Origin: Synechococcaceae cyanobacterium
GTDB lineage: Bacteria > Cyanobacteriota > Cyanobacteriia > PCC-6307 > Cyanobiaceae
Direction: 5' to 3'
DNA length: 63,543 bases
NCBI GenBank assembly: GCA_947378425.1
Contig: CANCJV010000021.1
Span: 1-63,543 of the forward strand
Numbering within the stretch: the first letter of the stretch is position 1; each line of letters begins with the position of its first letter. The notes below the pieces were generated by a model, which saw nothing but the letters and a program-made list of their open reading frames with translations, was not told the origin of the DNA and ran no database searches. Below, in pieces: positions 26,683-34,723 of this stretch. Made by a program: the position numbers and the translations under genes.

Positions 26683-28042
26683 CACCGCCCGTTGCTGGGG
26701 CAGCCGCCTCCCCTGAGGTCGGTGGCAGCGAGGCGCCGGCACCCCGCATCGAGGCCGCCAGGGTGGCGAGGCTGAAGAAGGCCACCAGCTGCACCTCCGG
26801 CCGGAAGAAGATCGTGTCGGTGAGACCCTGGACCGCCAGTGCCATGAACACCGCCACCGCCGCCAGACTCGGCAGCACCAACGGCCCCTGGGAGCGCCAC
26901 TGGCCCAGGCCGGTGCGCACGGCACAGAGGAACAGGCCGATGCCCGCCAGCAGCCCGGGGACGCCCGCCTCGACAGTCCATTCCAGCGGAATCGAGTAGG
27001 CGCTCAGGGCGTTGAACTTGGCCTGCTGGTAGAGGGGATAGATCAGGTTGAAGGCGCTGTTGCCCGGGCCGATGCCGATCCAGGGGCGGTCCTGGATCAT
27101 CTGCAGCACGGCCGTCCAGACGTTCATGCGGAAGTTGTTGGAGCTGTCCTCGCGGCCCGCCACCAGGCTCATCACCCGCACCCGCAGCGGCTCCACCTGG
27201 GTCACCAGCACCACCAGCACCGCGGCGCCCCCCAGCAGCAGCAGCACCGGCAGGGTGCGGCGCCAGAACAGGGGCCAGTGGCGGATGGCACGCCACAGCA
27301 GCAGCAGGGCCAGGGTGCCCAGGCCCGCCACCATGCCCATCCAGGCGCCACGGCTGTAGGTGAGCACCAGGGCGACGATGCCCAGGATCAGGGAGGTCAG
27401 GGCGAACAGCTTGCGAGCCCGGCCCTGCCAGCGCAGCAGGCCCACCACCGCCAGGGGCAGGATCGGCAGCAGGTAGCCGCCGAGCAGATTGGGGTTGTCG
27501 AGGGTGCTGTAGATGCGCACCGTGCCTTCGGCCACCGAGTTGTTGTCCGACCAGCGGGCCAGGGCGCTGGAGTCGTCGAAGAGCTGGCGGATGCCGATCA
27601 CGCTGGTGAGCAGCTCACCGGCCAGCAGCGCCGCCGTCAGCCGGTCCCACCAGAGGGGTGCCGTGGCCAGCAGCTGGCGCATCAGGGCGTACACCCCCAG
27701 ATAGCTGACCAGTTTCATCAGGCCCTTGAAGGCCGCCAGCGGCACCGGCGAAAAGCCCGTGGCCAGAACAGCGATCGCCAGCACCGCCAGCAACCAGCCA
27801 TTGATCGCTCCGATGCCGCGCGCCGGCGTGCGCAGGGCCCAGAGCAGCCAGAGCAGGCCGGCGGCGGCGATCAGCAGGCTCAGGCCGCTGCGGGTCACCC
27901 AGGGCAGGCCCGCCAGCAGGGCGCACAACACCCAGCCGGCCACCGTGGGCAGATGGCGGGAGAGGGCCCCACCCTCCCAGTCGGCCAGCAGTCCCTGCCA
28001 GCGCAGCAGCAGCGGAGGGGGGGCGGGGATCGGCGGCTGCAT
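26675..28042 (-). CDS. ictB: IctB-family protein (O-antigen ligase-like membrane protein)
   Basis: 455 residues with about ten to twelve hydrophobic helices. It carries the conserved block YSTLDNPNLLGGYLLPILPL, LTYSRGAWMG, NNFRMNVWTAVLQMIQDRPW and IGIGPGNSAFNLIYPLYQQA that defines IctB in cyanobacteria. IctB was first proposed as a bicarbonate transporter; the fold is that of Wzy/O-antigen ligase enzymes, and a direct transport role has been questioned. The overlap with a sugar-kinase-like gene here fits a cell-surface glycan role at least as well. ATG 28042 is the clear start. Confidence 0.85.
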   Translation of the reverse strand: MQPPIPAPPPLLLRWQGLLADWEGGALSRHLPTVAGWVLCALLAGLPWVTRSGLSLLIAAAGLLWLLWALRTPARGIGAINGWLLAVLAIAVLATGFSPVPLAAFKGLMKLVSYLGVYALMRQLLATAPLWWDRLTAALLAGELLTSVIGIRQLFDDSSALARWSDNNSVAEGTVRIYSTLDNPNLLGGYLLPILPLAVVGLLRWQGRARKLFALTSLILGIVALVLTYSRGAWMGMVAGLGTLALLLLWRAIRHWPLFWRRTLPVLLLLGGAAVLVVLVTQVEPLRVRVMSLVAGREDSSNNFRMNVWTAVLQMIQDRPWIGIGPGNSAFNLIYPLYQQAKFNALSAYSIPLEWTVEAGVPGLLAGIGLFLCAVRTGLGQWRSQGPLVLPSLAAVAVFMALAVQGLTDTIFFRPEVQLVAFFSLATLAASMRGAGASLPPTSGEAAAPATGGDD

Positions 28043-28177
28043 GGAGTGGCTGGGGCGCGGTTGGACTCGGGCCGGTGTGCAGCGGGGGGGCGATCCCCGC
28101 AGCCGGCACGAATCGTTCAGGGATGGATCGACCCGCTGATTATCAGCGCCGCACGGCGAGCCGCAGCCATTCCGTCG

Positions 28178-28861
28178 CTAGGGGCTGGCGCCCGGCGGGG
28201 GGCTCGACGCTGCGGGCGGCGGCGCTGCGGCCTCGTTGCGCCGGAAGAGCACCCGGTACACCGGCAGCCCATGGTTCAGCACGTAGGTTTCCCGCTCCGT
28301 CGGCAGCGCCAGGGGGCTGTCCGAGCGCCAGGGGCGGGCATCGCCAGCGGGGCGCTCGAAGCAGCCGCTGGCCTCCACCAGGGCCACCATCGGCGCGATC
28401 GCCCCGAGCACATCGCTCTGCAGGAACAGCTCCCGGCCCGGCGCCAGGGCCGCGGCAATGGCCGCCAGCAGCGGCGGCTGCAGCACCTGGCGCTTGCGAT
28501 GTTTCTGCTTGAACCAGGGATCGGGGAACTGAATCGTCACCAGGGCCAGCCGGCCGGCCGGCAGCGCCGCCAGCCAGTCCTGAAGGCTGATGGTGGCGTT
28601 GCAGAACAGAAAGCACAGATTGGTCAGCCCCGCGGCCTGCCGGTCGGCTTCGGCGGCCTCCACCAGCGGCCGGCGGATCTCCACGCCCAGATGGTTGCGA
28701 TGGGGATCCTGCTGGGCCAGGGCCAGCAGAAAGCGGCCGCGGGCGCAGCCGATGTCGAGATGCAGGGGCAGCTCGGCCGCCGCGAACAGCTCCGGCGGGG
28801 CAGGCAGGGGCCGCGGCACCAGGTGGAAGCGGCTGAGCGGATTGACGTGCTGCCGCACCAT
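28178..28861 (-). CDS. trmB: tRNA (guanine-N7-)-methyltransferase
   Basis: Methylates G46 in the variable loop of tRNAs using SAM. 227 residues. Motif [16 protein letters not shown], the [14 protein letters not shown] strand, and the TrmB signature [18 protein letters not shown] are all visible. The C-terminal region ends with a Pro/Ala-rich tail. ATG 28861 is 1 bp downstream of the stop of the FIST gene, so they are cotranscribed. The frame is open upstream but overlaps the FIST gene. Confidence 0.95.
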   Translation of the reverse strand: MVRQHVNPLSRFHLVPRPLPAPPELFAAAELPLHLDIGCARGRFLLALAQQDPHRNHLGVEIRRPLVEAAEADRQAAGLTNLCFLFCNATISLQDWLAALPAGRLALVTIQFPDPWFKQKHRKRQVLQPPLLAAIAAALAPGRELFLQSDVLGAIAPMVALVEASGCFERPAGDARPWRSDSPLALPTERETYVLNHGLPVYRVLFRRNEAAAPPPAASSPPPGASP

Positions 28862-28862
28862 C

Positions 28863-30206
28863 TCAGTCGCCCGGCGCGGCCGGCCCCGCATCCCCGGTCC
28901 CGGCCTCAGCTGTCGCTTCCGCTGTCGCGTTCGCTGGGGTCGGGGTCGGGCGGGGCACCAGGAAGCCCCAGCTGGCGGTGTAGCCATGCAGGTGGGTGGT
29001 GCCCCCCACCGGGCCGATCTCGCCGTTGCAGAACACGCCGCTGATCGGCAGGCCGGCGAAGGCTTCCTGGCAGAGCCCCACATCGCCATCGGCTTGGCCG
29101 TAGAGCCCCTGGCCCCGCCCCAGGCAGGCGAACAGCAGGGCCAGCAGCGGTTCGGGTCCCGGTCGCTGGGCCAGGGCGGCCAGCAGCTGGCGGCCTTCCT
29201 GACGGGAAGCGTCGCCGTCCCGCAGCTGGAACTGCACCTTCTGTCCCACCCGCATGCGCTCGGCCACGGCCACCGCCCCGTTGCGCGGATCGACGCCGAT
29301 CAGATTGCGCACCAGGAAGGCCGAGGGGGCCTGTTGCAGATTGGCCAGGCTGAAATCGCTGCGCCCCACCCCCAGGAACAGGGAATGCTTCACCTGCTCC
29401 CGTTCATCCGGGCTCAGGTCTGAGAGGATCGCCTGCAGGGCCGCCACCGGGCTGCGGCGCAGCTCGCCCTCGCTCACCTCCAGCACCACGTTGCGCTGGG
29501 CCTGCTCCACCTCCAGCACCGGGCCGATCGGACGGCAGCCCTGGGCGACCACAGGCTCGATCGCCCAGGCGCCGCCGATCAGGCAGCCCACCGCCCCCTC
29601 CCGCACCTGGTCGTTGAACAGCAGGGATCCGTGGGAGGAGCTGTGGGGGCAGGCGATGCCGCCCACCTTGACCCCATCGGCAAAGGCGTAATCGAGCCCG
29701 TTGATCAGGTCATTGACGGCCTGGCAGGTCGGATCCACCAGCAGCAGCAGGGAGGAGTCGGCCCTGGCGGCCTCTCCCACCAGCGCTCGCCAGGGTTCAG
29801 CCGGGCCGTCGAGGTCCGGCAGCTCCGTGGTGTCGATGGCGAAGGGCAGTAACTCGGCCCCCGGCAGGCGCAGCAGGGTGACGCTGAGAGCCGGTTCCTG
29901 CTCCAGTTCGTGGGCCACGCCGGTGGCGTCGGTACCCACCACGCCGCCACCGACACAGCCGATCCAGTGCCGGGCCTTCAGTTTCAGGCGCAGCAACGGC
30001 AGCAGTCGCTGCAGATCACTGGCGTAGCTGCTGGAGGCGAAGACCAGGGCCAGATCCGCTTCCCCCGCAGGAGCGAGCTGGCGCGCCACGGTGCTGACCG
30101 CATCCTCCAGGGACACGTCCCGGGCCAGGGCCGTGCGGCACCAGGCTTTGCCGCTGTTGGACCGCAGCAGGTCCGGCAACCAGGGAAAGGATGGAAGCGC
30201 AGCCAT
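28863..30206 (-). CDS. FIST-domain protein (FIST_N + FIST_C)
   Basis: 447 residues. The N-terminal half has the FIST_N pattern ([71 protein letters not shown]). The C-terminal half has FIST_C features ([50 protein letters not shown]). FIST domains are proposed small-ligand sensory modules; here it stands alone without kinase or cyclase domains. A low-complexity Ala/Thr/Pro tail ends the protein. ATG 30206; first gene of a two-gene unit with trmB. Confidence 0.9.
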   Translation of the reverse strand: MAALPSFPWLPDLLRSNSGKAWCRTALARDVSLEDAVSTVARQLAPAGEADLALVFASSSYASDLQRLLPLLRLKLKARHWIGCVGGGVVGTDATGVAHELEQEPALSVTLLRLPGAELLPFAIDTTELPDLDGPAEPWRALVGEAARADSSLLLLVDPTCQAVNDLINGLDYAFADGVKVGGIACPHSSSHGSLLFNDQVREGAVGCLIGGAWAIEPVVAQGCRPIGPVLEVEQAQRNVVLEVSEGELRRSPVAALQAILSDLSPDEREQVKHSLFLGVGRSDFSLANLQQAPSAFLVRNLIGVDPRNGAVAVAERMRVGQKVQFQLRDGDASRQEGRQLLAALAQRPGPEPLLALLFACLGRGQGLYGQADGDVGLCQEAFAGLPISGVFCNGEIGPVGGTTHLHGYTASWGFLVPRPTPTPANATAEATAEAGTGDAGPAAPGD

Positions 30207-30270
30207 GGGCGAGACACTATCGCCCGGGAGGGGTGCACGGATAATGGCGCCTTGCTGAGCCGCCTCGTCC

Positions 30271-30885
30271 GTGCCGGATCCGTACTACCGCTCCCTGGTC
30301 TGGCTGGATGTGCGCCTGGGCGTGCTGTTCGCCGTGGGGGTTCCCCTGGTGCTGCTGGTCTGGAGTGTGGCCCGCCGCCAGCAGGCCCTGATCCGCCTGA
30401 TGGGGCTGTACTGGAAAGTCTCCAGCCTGCTGCTGGTCGCCCTGCTGCTGCTGGTCGACCGTCGCCCCAGCGGCTATCTGCTGCTGGGGCTGGCGCCCGT
30501 GCTGATCCTGGCCACCCTCTGGTTCTGGGTGGATCTCAATGAGGAACTGGCTGACATGCCTCCCTGGCGGCCCCTGCCGCTGACGGTGCGGATCTGGCGC
30601 TGGAGTCTCAGCCTGCTGACCGTGCTCAGCGGCGCTCTGGCGGTCACGGCCCTGCCCTGCATGGCCTCGCGGCCCGGTCCGGGGTTCTGTCAGGCCTGGC
30701 TGGAGGCGCCCCGGGGACTGAACAACTCCGTCGACAGGGTGTTTGATTTCGTCTTCGGAGCCGACTGGAACCCCGGTGTGGCGGCCTTCTTCGGCTATCT
30801 GGCCCTGGTGGCCTACGGGGTGGGCTTCCTGCAGTGGCTGCTGGTGCGCCTGCCTCGTCAGGGACGGGTGGCCGGTGAGTTCTGA
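30271..30885 (+). CDS. DUF3177 family membrane protein
   Basis: 204 residues, start GTG 30271. Five hydrophobic segments (LGVLFAVGVPLVLLVWSVA, VSSLLLVALLLLVD, LLLGLAPVLILATLWFWVDL, SLSLLTVLSGALAVTALPC, FFGYLALVAYGVGFLQWLLV) separated by short loops, with the conserved WVDLNEELADMPPWRPLPLT. This layout is that of the cyanobacterial DUF3177 proteins, whose role is unknown. The next gene starts 11 bp inside its 3' end. It is divergent from the FIST gene with only 64 bp between. Confidence 0.82.
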   Translation: MPDPYYRSLVWLDVRLGVLFAVGVPLVLLVWSVARRQQALIRLMGLYWKVSSLLLVALLLLVDRRPSGYLLLGLAPVLILATLWFWVDLNEELADMPPWRPLPLTVRIWRWSLSLLTVLSGALAVTALPCMASRPGPGFCQAWLEAPRGLNNSVDRVFDFVFGADWNPGVAAFFGYLALVAYGVGFLQWLLVRLPRQGRVAGEF

Positions 30886-31363
30886 GCGCTGGTCAAGCGG
30901 TGGCGATTGCCCTGGCGGTGATCGGCTGGCCAGCGATCCACCGGGCCAGGGTTCCACCGCCACGCCGGTCCCCATTGCCGAACTGCTGGCAGCCCTTGAG
31001 GCCCTCAGCCGTGCCCGCCCCGATCGGGTGTTGCGCCTGAGGGGCAACCTGCCCTCCGCAGCCAGGCCGAGCGCCGCCGCTGCCGCCGACGGTGGCCGGG
31101 AGCCGCTGCCGCCGAGCGCTGAACCCTGCGGATCGGACCCGCATGAGGCGGAGCGGGAGCCGTTTGAGCTGCTGATCTTCCGCGGCTTCTCCAGCCTCAC
31201 CACCCATCCCACCGCCTTTGATCCGGACCGTTCCGCCCTGCCGGAGGGGGCCCGGATCAGCAGTGCTGAGCTGCTGGCGGCGCCGCTCGATCCAGACGGC
31301 GGTGTGCCCCTGGCGGGGCCGGCACCGGCCGAGGCGTTTCTGGTGCCGGAGCTCTGGGCCTGA
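30875..31363 (+). CDS. Conserved cyanobacterial hypothetical protein (DUF7734-like)
   Basis: 162 residues from GTG 30875, which overlaps the DUF3177 stop by 11 bp. The conserved core is split: an N-terminal helix (IAELLAALEALSRARPDRVLRL) and a C-terminal block (FELLIFRGFSSLTTHPTAFDPDRSALPEGARI) typical of a cyanobacterial/plastid family I believe is DUF7734. Between them sits an Ala/Pro/Ser-rich insert of about 40 residues not expected in the family. No membrane segment or catalytic motif. Coupled to DUF3177, so a related function is possible. Confidence 0.65.
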   Translation: MSSERWSSGGDCPGGDRLASDPPGQGSTATPVPIAELLAALEALSRARPDRVLRLRGNLPSAARPSAAAAADGGREPLPPSAEPCGSDPHEAEREPFELLIFRGFSSLTTHPTAFDPDRSALPEGARISSAELLAAPLDPDGGVPLAGPAPAEAFLVPELWA

Positions 31364-31396
31364 TCGGGCCCTGCTTCGGGAACCCGACGCTGACGC

Positions 31397-31464
31397 CTCG
31401 CTTCTCAGCTCGCCTCTTCTGGCTCGCTTCTCAGCTCGCCTCTTCTGGCTCGCTTCTCAGCTCG
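31397..31464. repeat. 26-bp tandem repeat, 2.6 copies
   Basis: Two perfect 26-bp units (31397-31422 and 31423-31448; each begins CTCGCTTCTCAGCTCG and ends CCTCTTCTGG) and a third 16-bp partial unit (31449-31464). The partial third unit covers the stop codon of the minus-strand ABC permease gene. No coding role; it forms the 3' untranslated end of the ABC operon. Confidence 0.9.
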
Positions 31465-32284
31465 ACGCCGACGTGTAATCGCGCAGGGCCAGGTGCCAGA
31501 ACCAGCGGCTGAACAGGAGCGAGCCCGTGGCCACCGCCACGGACAACAGCAGCCAAAAGCCACTGGCCCGGCCCAGAATCGCCTCCGCCGGCACCGTGGT
31601 CAGGAAGGCCACCGGCAGCACCACGGTGAACAGGGTGCGCAGGCCGGCGGGATAGGCGCTGATCGGGTAGCGGCCGGCACTGAGGGCGGCCCGCAGCACT
31701 TCGGTGATGTTCCAGGTCTTGACGAACCAGATGCTCGTGGTGGCCAGCACAAACCAGAGGCTGTAGAGGATCACGACGCTGGCCAGCAGCATCAGGGCAC
31801 CACCCAGCAGCGTCGCCAGCCCGGGCCGGGCGCCGGCGCGCAGGGCCGCCCCCACCGCCAGGGCCAGTCCGGTGAGGATCTCGGGGATTCCCCAGGGGGA
31901 GATGGTGCGGCTGGAGAGCCAGAACTGGCTGTCGATCGGCTTGAGCAGCACGAAGTCCAGGGTGCCCTGCTGCACATGGGTGACGATCGCGCCCAGGTTC
32001 GGCCGCAGCAGGGTCGAGGACACCCCGTCGAGCAGGGTGTAGATCCCGAGCACCACCAGGGCCGCCTCCAGGCTCCAGCCCCCCAGGCTGTGGCCGCGGC
32101 CGTAGATCAGCCAGAGCAGCAGCAGGCTGCCGGCCAGGTTGCCGGCCATCGCCAGCACTTCAATCAGCAGGTTGATCTGATATTCCATCTGGCTGGCCAG
32201 GGCCGATCCCCAGAAGCGCTGCAAGGTGCGCCCGTAGCGCCGGACGCCCGCCATGCCAAAAGTCGAGATCGCCGGAACCGCCAT
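31457..32284 (-). CDS. ABC-2 type transporter permease, subunit 2
   Basis: 275 residues, six hydrophobic segments (for example VLAMAGNLAGSLLLLWLIYG, ALMLLASVVILYSLWFVLATT, FWLLLSVAVATGSLLFSRWFW). The pattern, including the LVVLGIYTLLDGVSSTLLRPNL region, is that of the DUF990/ABC-2 permeases that occur as pairs with one ATPase in cyanobacteria. Third gene of the operon, 2 bp after the first permease. The 3' end runs into a 26-bp tandem repeat. Substrate unknown; such exporters often carry lipids, polysaccharides or toxic compounds. Confidence 0.85.
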   Translation of the reverse strand: MAVPAISTFGMAGVRRYGRTLQRFWGSALASQMEYQINLLIEVLAMAGNLAGSLLLLWLIYGRGHSLGGWSLEAALVVLGIYTLLDGVSSTLLRPNLGAIVTHVQQGTLDFVLLKPIDSQFWLSSRTISPWGIPEILTGLALAVGAALRAGARPGLATLLGGALMLLASVVILYSLWFVLATTSIWFVKTWNITEVLRAALSAGRYPISAYPAGLRTLFTVVLPVAFLTTVPAEAILGRASGFWLLLSVAVATGSLLFSRWFWHLALRDYTSASS

Positions 32285-32286
32285 CG

Positions 32287-33198
32287 TCAGGCCCCCATCG
32301 CCGAGTAGCGGCGCACGCCGGCGCGCCAGAGGCCCAGGGTGAGCGGCAGCAGCAGGGCGATCCAGCCGGCCATGGCGGCAAAACTCGCCGCGATCGCCAC
32401 CGGGCCACCGGCCAGCAGCTGGGCCGGGAAGGCCACCATCAAGGGGAAGGGGGTCCAGTGGGCGGCCGCCCGCAGCGCCGGCGGGAACACCTCCAGGGGC
32501 GCCACCAGTCCGGAGAGGAACAGGTAGGGGATGAACAGCAGCCGCTCCAGGGCGCTGGCCCGTTCACTCCAGAAGCAGAGGATGGCGATGCAGCTCTGCA
32601 GCAGGAAGTTGATCGTGAAGGCCAGCCCGATGGCCAGCAGGCCCGCCAGGAAGCGCGCCGGCGTGGGAATCCAGAAGGCCTGGGGTTGCACCAGGAAAAA
32701 CACCGCGGCGATCAGCACCACGAAGGGCAACCGGGTGACCTGTTCGGCCAGGTGCGCCGCTACATAGCGCCAGAGCGGCTGCAGCGGCTGCAGCAGGTAG
32801 GGGGAGAGGCGGCCCTGCAGGGTGTCCTCCTCGAAGGCATACACCACCCAGGCCACGCTGAACTGGCGCGCCACGAAGGCGCAGAGGAAATAGCGGCTGA
32901 GTTGCACCGGATCCAGGCCGATGCCGGTCGAACCCGTGCCGCTGCCCGCTCCGGGCCCAGCCGGCGCCATGGCCAGCTGGCTCCAGATGCCCAGCATGAT
33001 GAACGGCAGGATGCCTGAGAGGGCCCAGAGGGCCGTTTCGGCCCGGTATTCGAGCATCAGGGCGTACTGGCTGCTGAGCAGCGCCCGGGCCACCCGCCAG
33101 CCTCGCTGCAGCCGGCGGCCCAGGCCCTGGAGCAGGGGGGGCCGGCTCCGCCTCCGCAAGTTCCGCGGCTCCAGGCCTTCCCCTGGCCCCGTCCTCAT
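32287..33198 (-). CDS. ABC-2 type transporter permease, subunit 1
   Basis: 303 residues with six hydrophobic helices after a basic N-terminal segment of about 35 residues. Typical features are YRAETALWALSGILPFIMLGIW, the conserved VYAFEEDTLQGRLSPYLLQPLQPLWR cytoplasmic loop that contacts the ATPase, and FIPYLFLSGLVAPLEVFPP. Its ATG overlaps the ATPase gene by 4 bp and the next permease follows after 2 bp. Together they make an exporter of one ATPase and two different membrane subunits. Confidence 0.87.
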   Translation of the reverse strand: MRTGPGEGLEPRNLRRRSRPPLLQGLGRRLQRGWRVARALLSSQYALMLEYRAETALWALSGILPFIMLGIWSQLAMAPAGPGAGSGTGSTGIGLDPVQLSRYFLCAFVARQFSVAWVVYAFEEDTLQGRLSPYLLQPLQPLWRYVAAHLAEQVTRLPFVVLIAAVFFLVQPQAFWIPTPARFLAGLLAIGLAFTINFLLQSCIAILCFWSERASALERLLFIPYLFLSGLVAPLEVFPPALRAAAHWTPFPLMVAFPAQLLAGGPVAIAASFAAMAGWIALLLPLTLGLWRAGVRRYSAMGA

Positions 33199-34178
33199 GC
33201 CACCTCCCCCTGGCGAAACAGCCGGCCGATCAGCTCCTCGATCGGCGGATCACTCACCTCCAGATCCCGCACGTCAAGATTCGCCAGCAGCCTGGCCACC
33301 ACTTCGGTGAGCCGCTCGCGCTCAACCAGCAGCCGCACATCGCGGCCATCGCAGGCCTCCACTTCGCCGTAGCTCGCGAAATCCGACGCCGGCCGTGGCT
33401 CCTCCAGTTCCAGGCGCACCAGGCGGCAGGGGGCCAGCCGGCTGGAGAGCTCCCGCAGGCTGCCGTCGTGAAACAGGCCCCCCTCATGGATCAGCAGCAC
33501 CCGCGGGCAGAGCGCGGTGATGTCCGCCAGGTAGTGGCTGGTGAGCAGCACGGTGGCGCCGTGGCGGCGGTTGTAGTCCGCCAGGAAGGAGCGCACCCGG
33601 GCCTGGGCGTTGATGTCGAGGCCGAGGGTGGGTTCGTCGAGGAACAGCACCGCCGGCTGGTGCATCAGGGCCGCCAGCAGTTCGGCCTTCATGCGCTGAC
33701 CCAGGGAGAGTTTGCGCACTGGGCGGGTCAGCTCCTCTCCCAGCTCCAGCATGTCCGCCAGTTCGGCGATGCGGCGCCGGGCCGTGGCGTCGTCGAGGCC
33801 GTAGACGGCCGCATTCACCCGCAGCGAATCGAGCGGTGGCAGATCCCAGATCAGCTGTTGCTTCTGGCCCATCACCAGGGTGATCTGGCGCAGAAAGTCG
33901 GCCTGGCGGCGCTGGGGGACATGGCCCGCCACCTCGGCGCTGCCGCCGCTGGGGTGGATCAGCCCGCTCAGCATCTTCAAGGTGGTGGTCTTGCCGGCAC
34001 CGTTGGGGCCGAGGAAGCCCACCATTTCGCCGGCCTCCACCGTGAAGCTCACCCCCTTGACGGCCGCCACATCGCGATGGCGACGCTGCACGAAATGGCG
34101 CAGGGTGCCGGCCAGGCCGGGCTGCTTGTCAGCCACCCGGTAGATCTTGGAGAGCCTCTCGGCGCGGATGATCGCCAT
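33195..34178 (-). CDS. ABC transporter ATP-binding protein
   Basis: 327 residues. Walker A LGPNGAGKTTTLKMLSGL, Q-loop VMGQKQQLIWDLP, signature KLSLGQRMKAELLAALMHQP, Walker B VLFLDEPTLGLD, and the H-loop Thr-Ser-His in VLLTSHYLADI. The long C-terminal extension (about 100 residues) is usual for ABC-2 exporters of this type. The signature LSLGQ in place of LSGGQ is common in this subgroup. ATG 34178 starts the family-typical IIRAERLSKIYRV. First gene of the three-gene exporter operon. Confidence 0.93.
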   Translation of the reverse strand: MAIIRAERLSKIYRVADKQPGLAGTLRHFVQRRHRDVAAVKGVSFTVEAGEMVGFLGPNGAGKTTTLKMLSGLIHPSGGSAEVAGHVPQRRQADFLRQITLVMGQKQQLIWDLPPLDSLRVNAAVYGLDDATARRRIAELADMLELGEELTRPVRKLSLGQRMKAELLAALMHQPAVLFLDEPTLGLDINAQARVRSFLADYNRRHGATVLLTSHYLADITALCPRVLLIHEGGLFHDGSLRELSSRLAPCRLVRLELEEPRPASDFASYGEVEACDGRDVRLLVERERLTEVVARLLANLDVRDLEVSDPPIEELIGRLFRQGEVA

Positions 34179-34723
34179 CGGGGCATTCTGGAGGGGATCC
34201 CCCCCCGCCAGGGCGCCGTGCCCGCACGCTGGGAACACCTTCGCCGCAGCGTCCCGTGGGCTGGCCGGTGGCGGGTGACAGGTCGGCATGTCAGGTGTGG
34301 CGCCGGTTCCCCTGCGATGGGCCAGCCCTCATCGTCGCTGATCCATCCGGCTGGAAAGATCGCGGGCCTTGGGCTGGATGACGGGTGCGGTGCGCTGATG
34401 GACTTCAGCCGGCATGCGTTCCTGATGTTGATCAATAACGGCTTCTTTTCCTGCTTGATTCCGTCTCTTTTCCTGTTGTTCGTGATGCCGGAATGCCGTG
34501 AATTGTTGCGCATGTCCTGAGGTGATGAGGCCGTGAGCTACTGCGAAAATGCGGCCATTCGACATCAGTTTATTGGCCAGATTTGAAGGAGTATTTCTGT
34601 AGCTTGGTGCGGGGCTTCGTCTGGAGTTCCATTCCGGCAATCCAGTCGAAAAGGCACTCTCGGGTGTCAGTGCAGGGCTTGCTGCCGGCCTTCCTTTGCC
34701 CTTCCCCCGCAACCCCTCTCGCC
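34179..34723. other. Divergent intergenic region, no gene seen
   Basis: About 545 bp between the ABC exporter operon and the protease/hydrolase gene. The middle part (about 34420-34620) is AT-richer than the surroundings and is the most likely place for the promoters of the rightward genes. The open frames crossing it are Pro/Arg-rich upstream extensions of the flanking genes and are not convincing. No terminator hairpin was noted. Confidence 0.5.

Noticed and set aside
31397..31464. Direct repeats considered as a CRISPR fragment
   Set aside because: Units are contiguous with no spacers between them.
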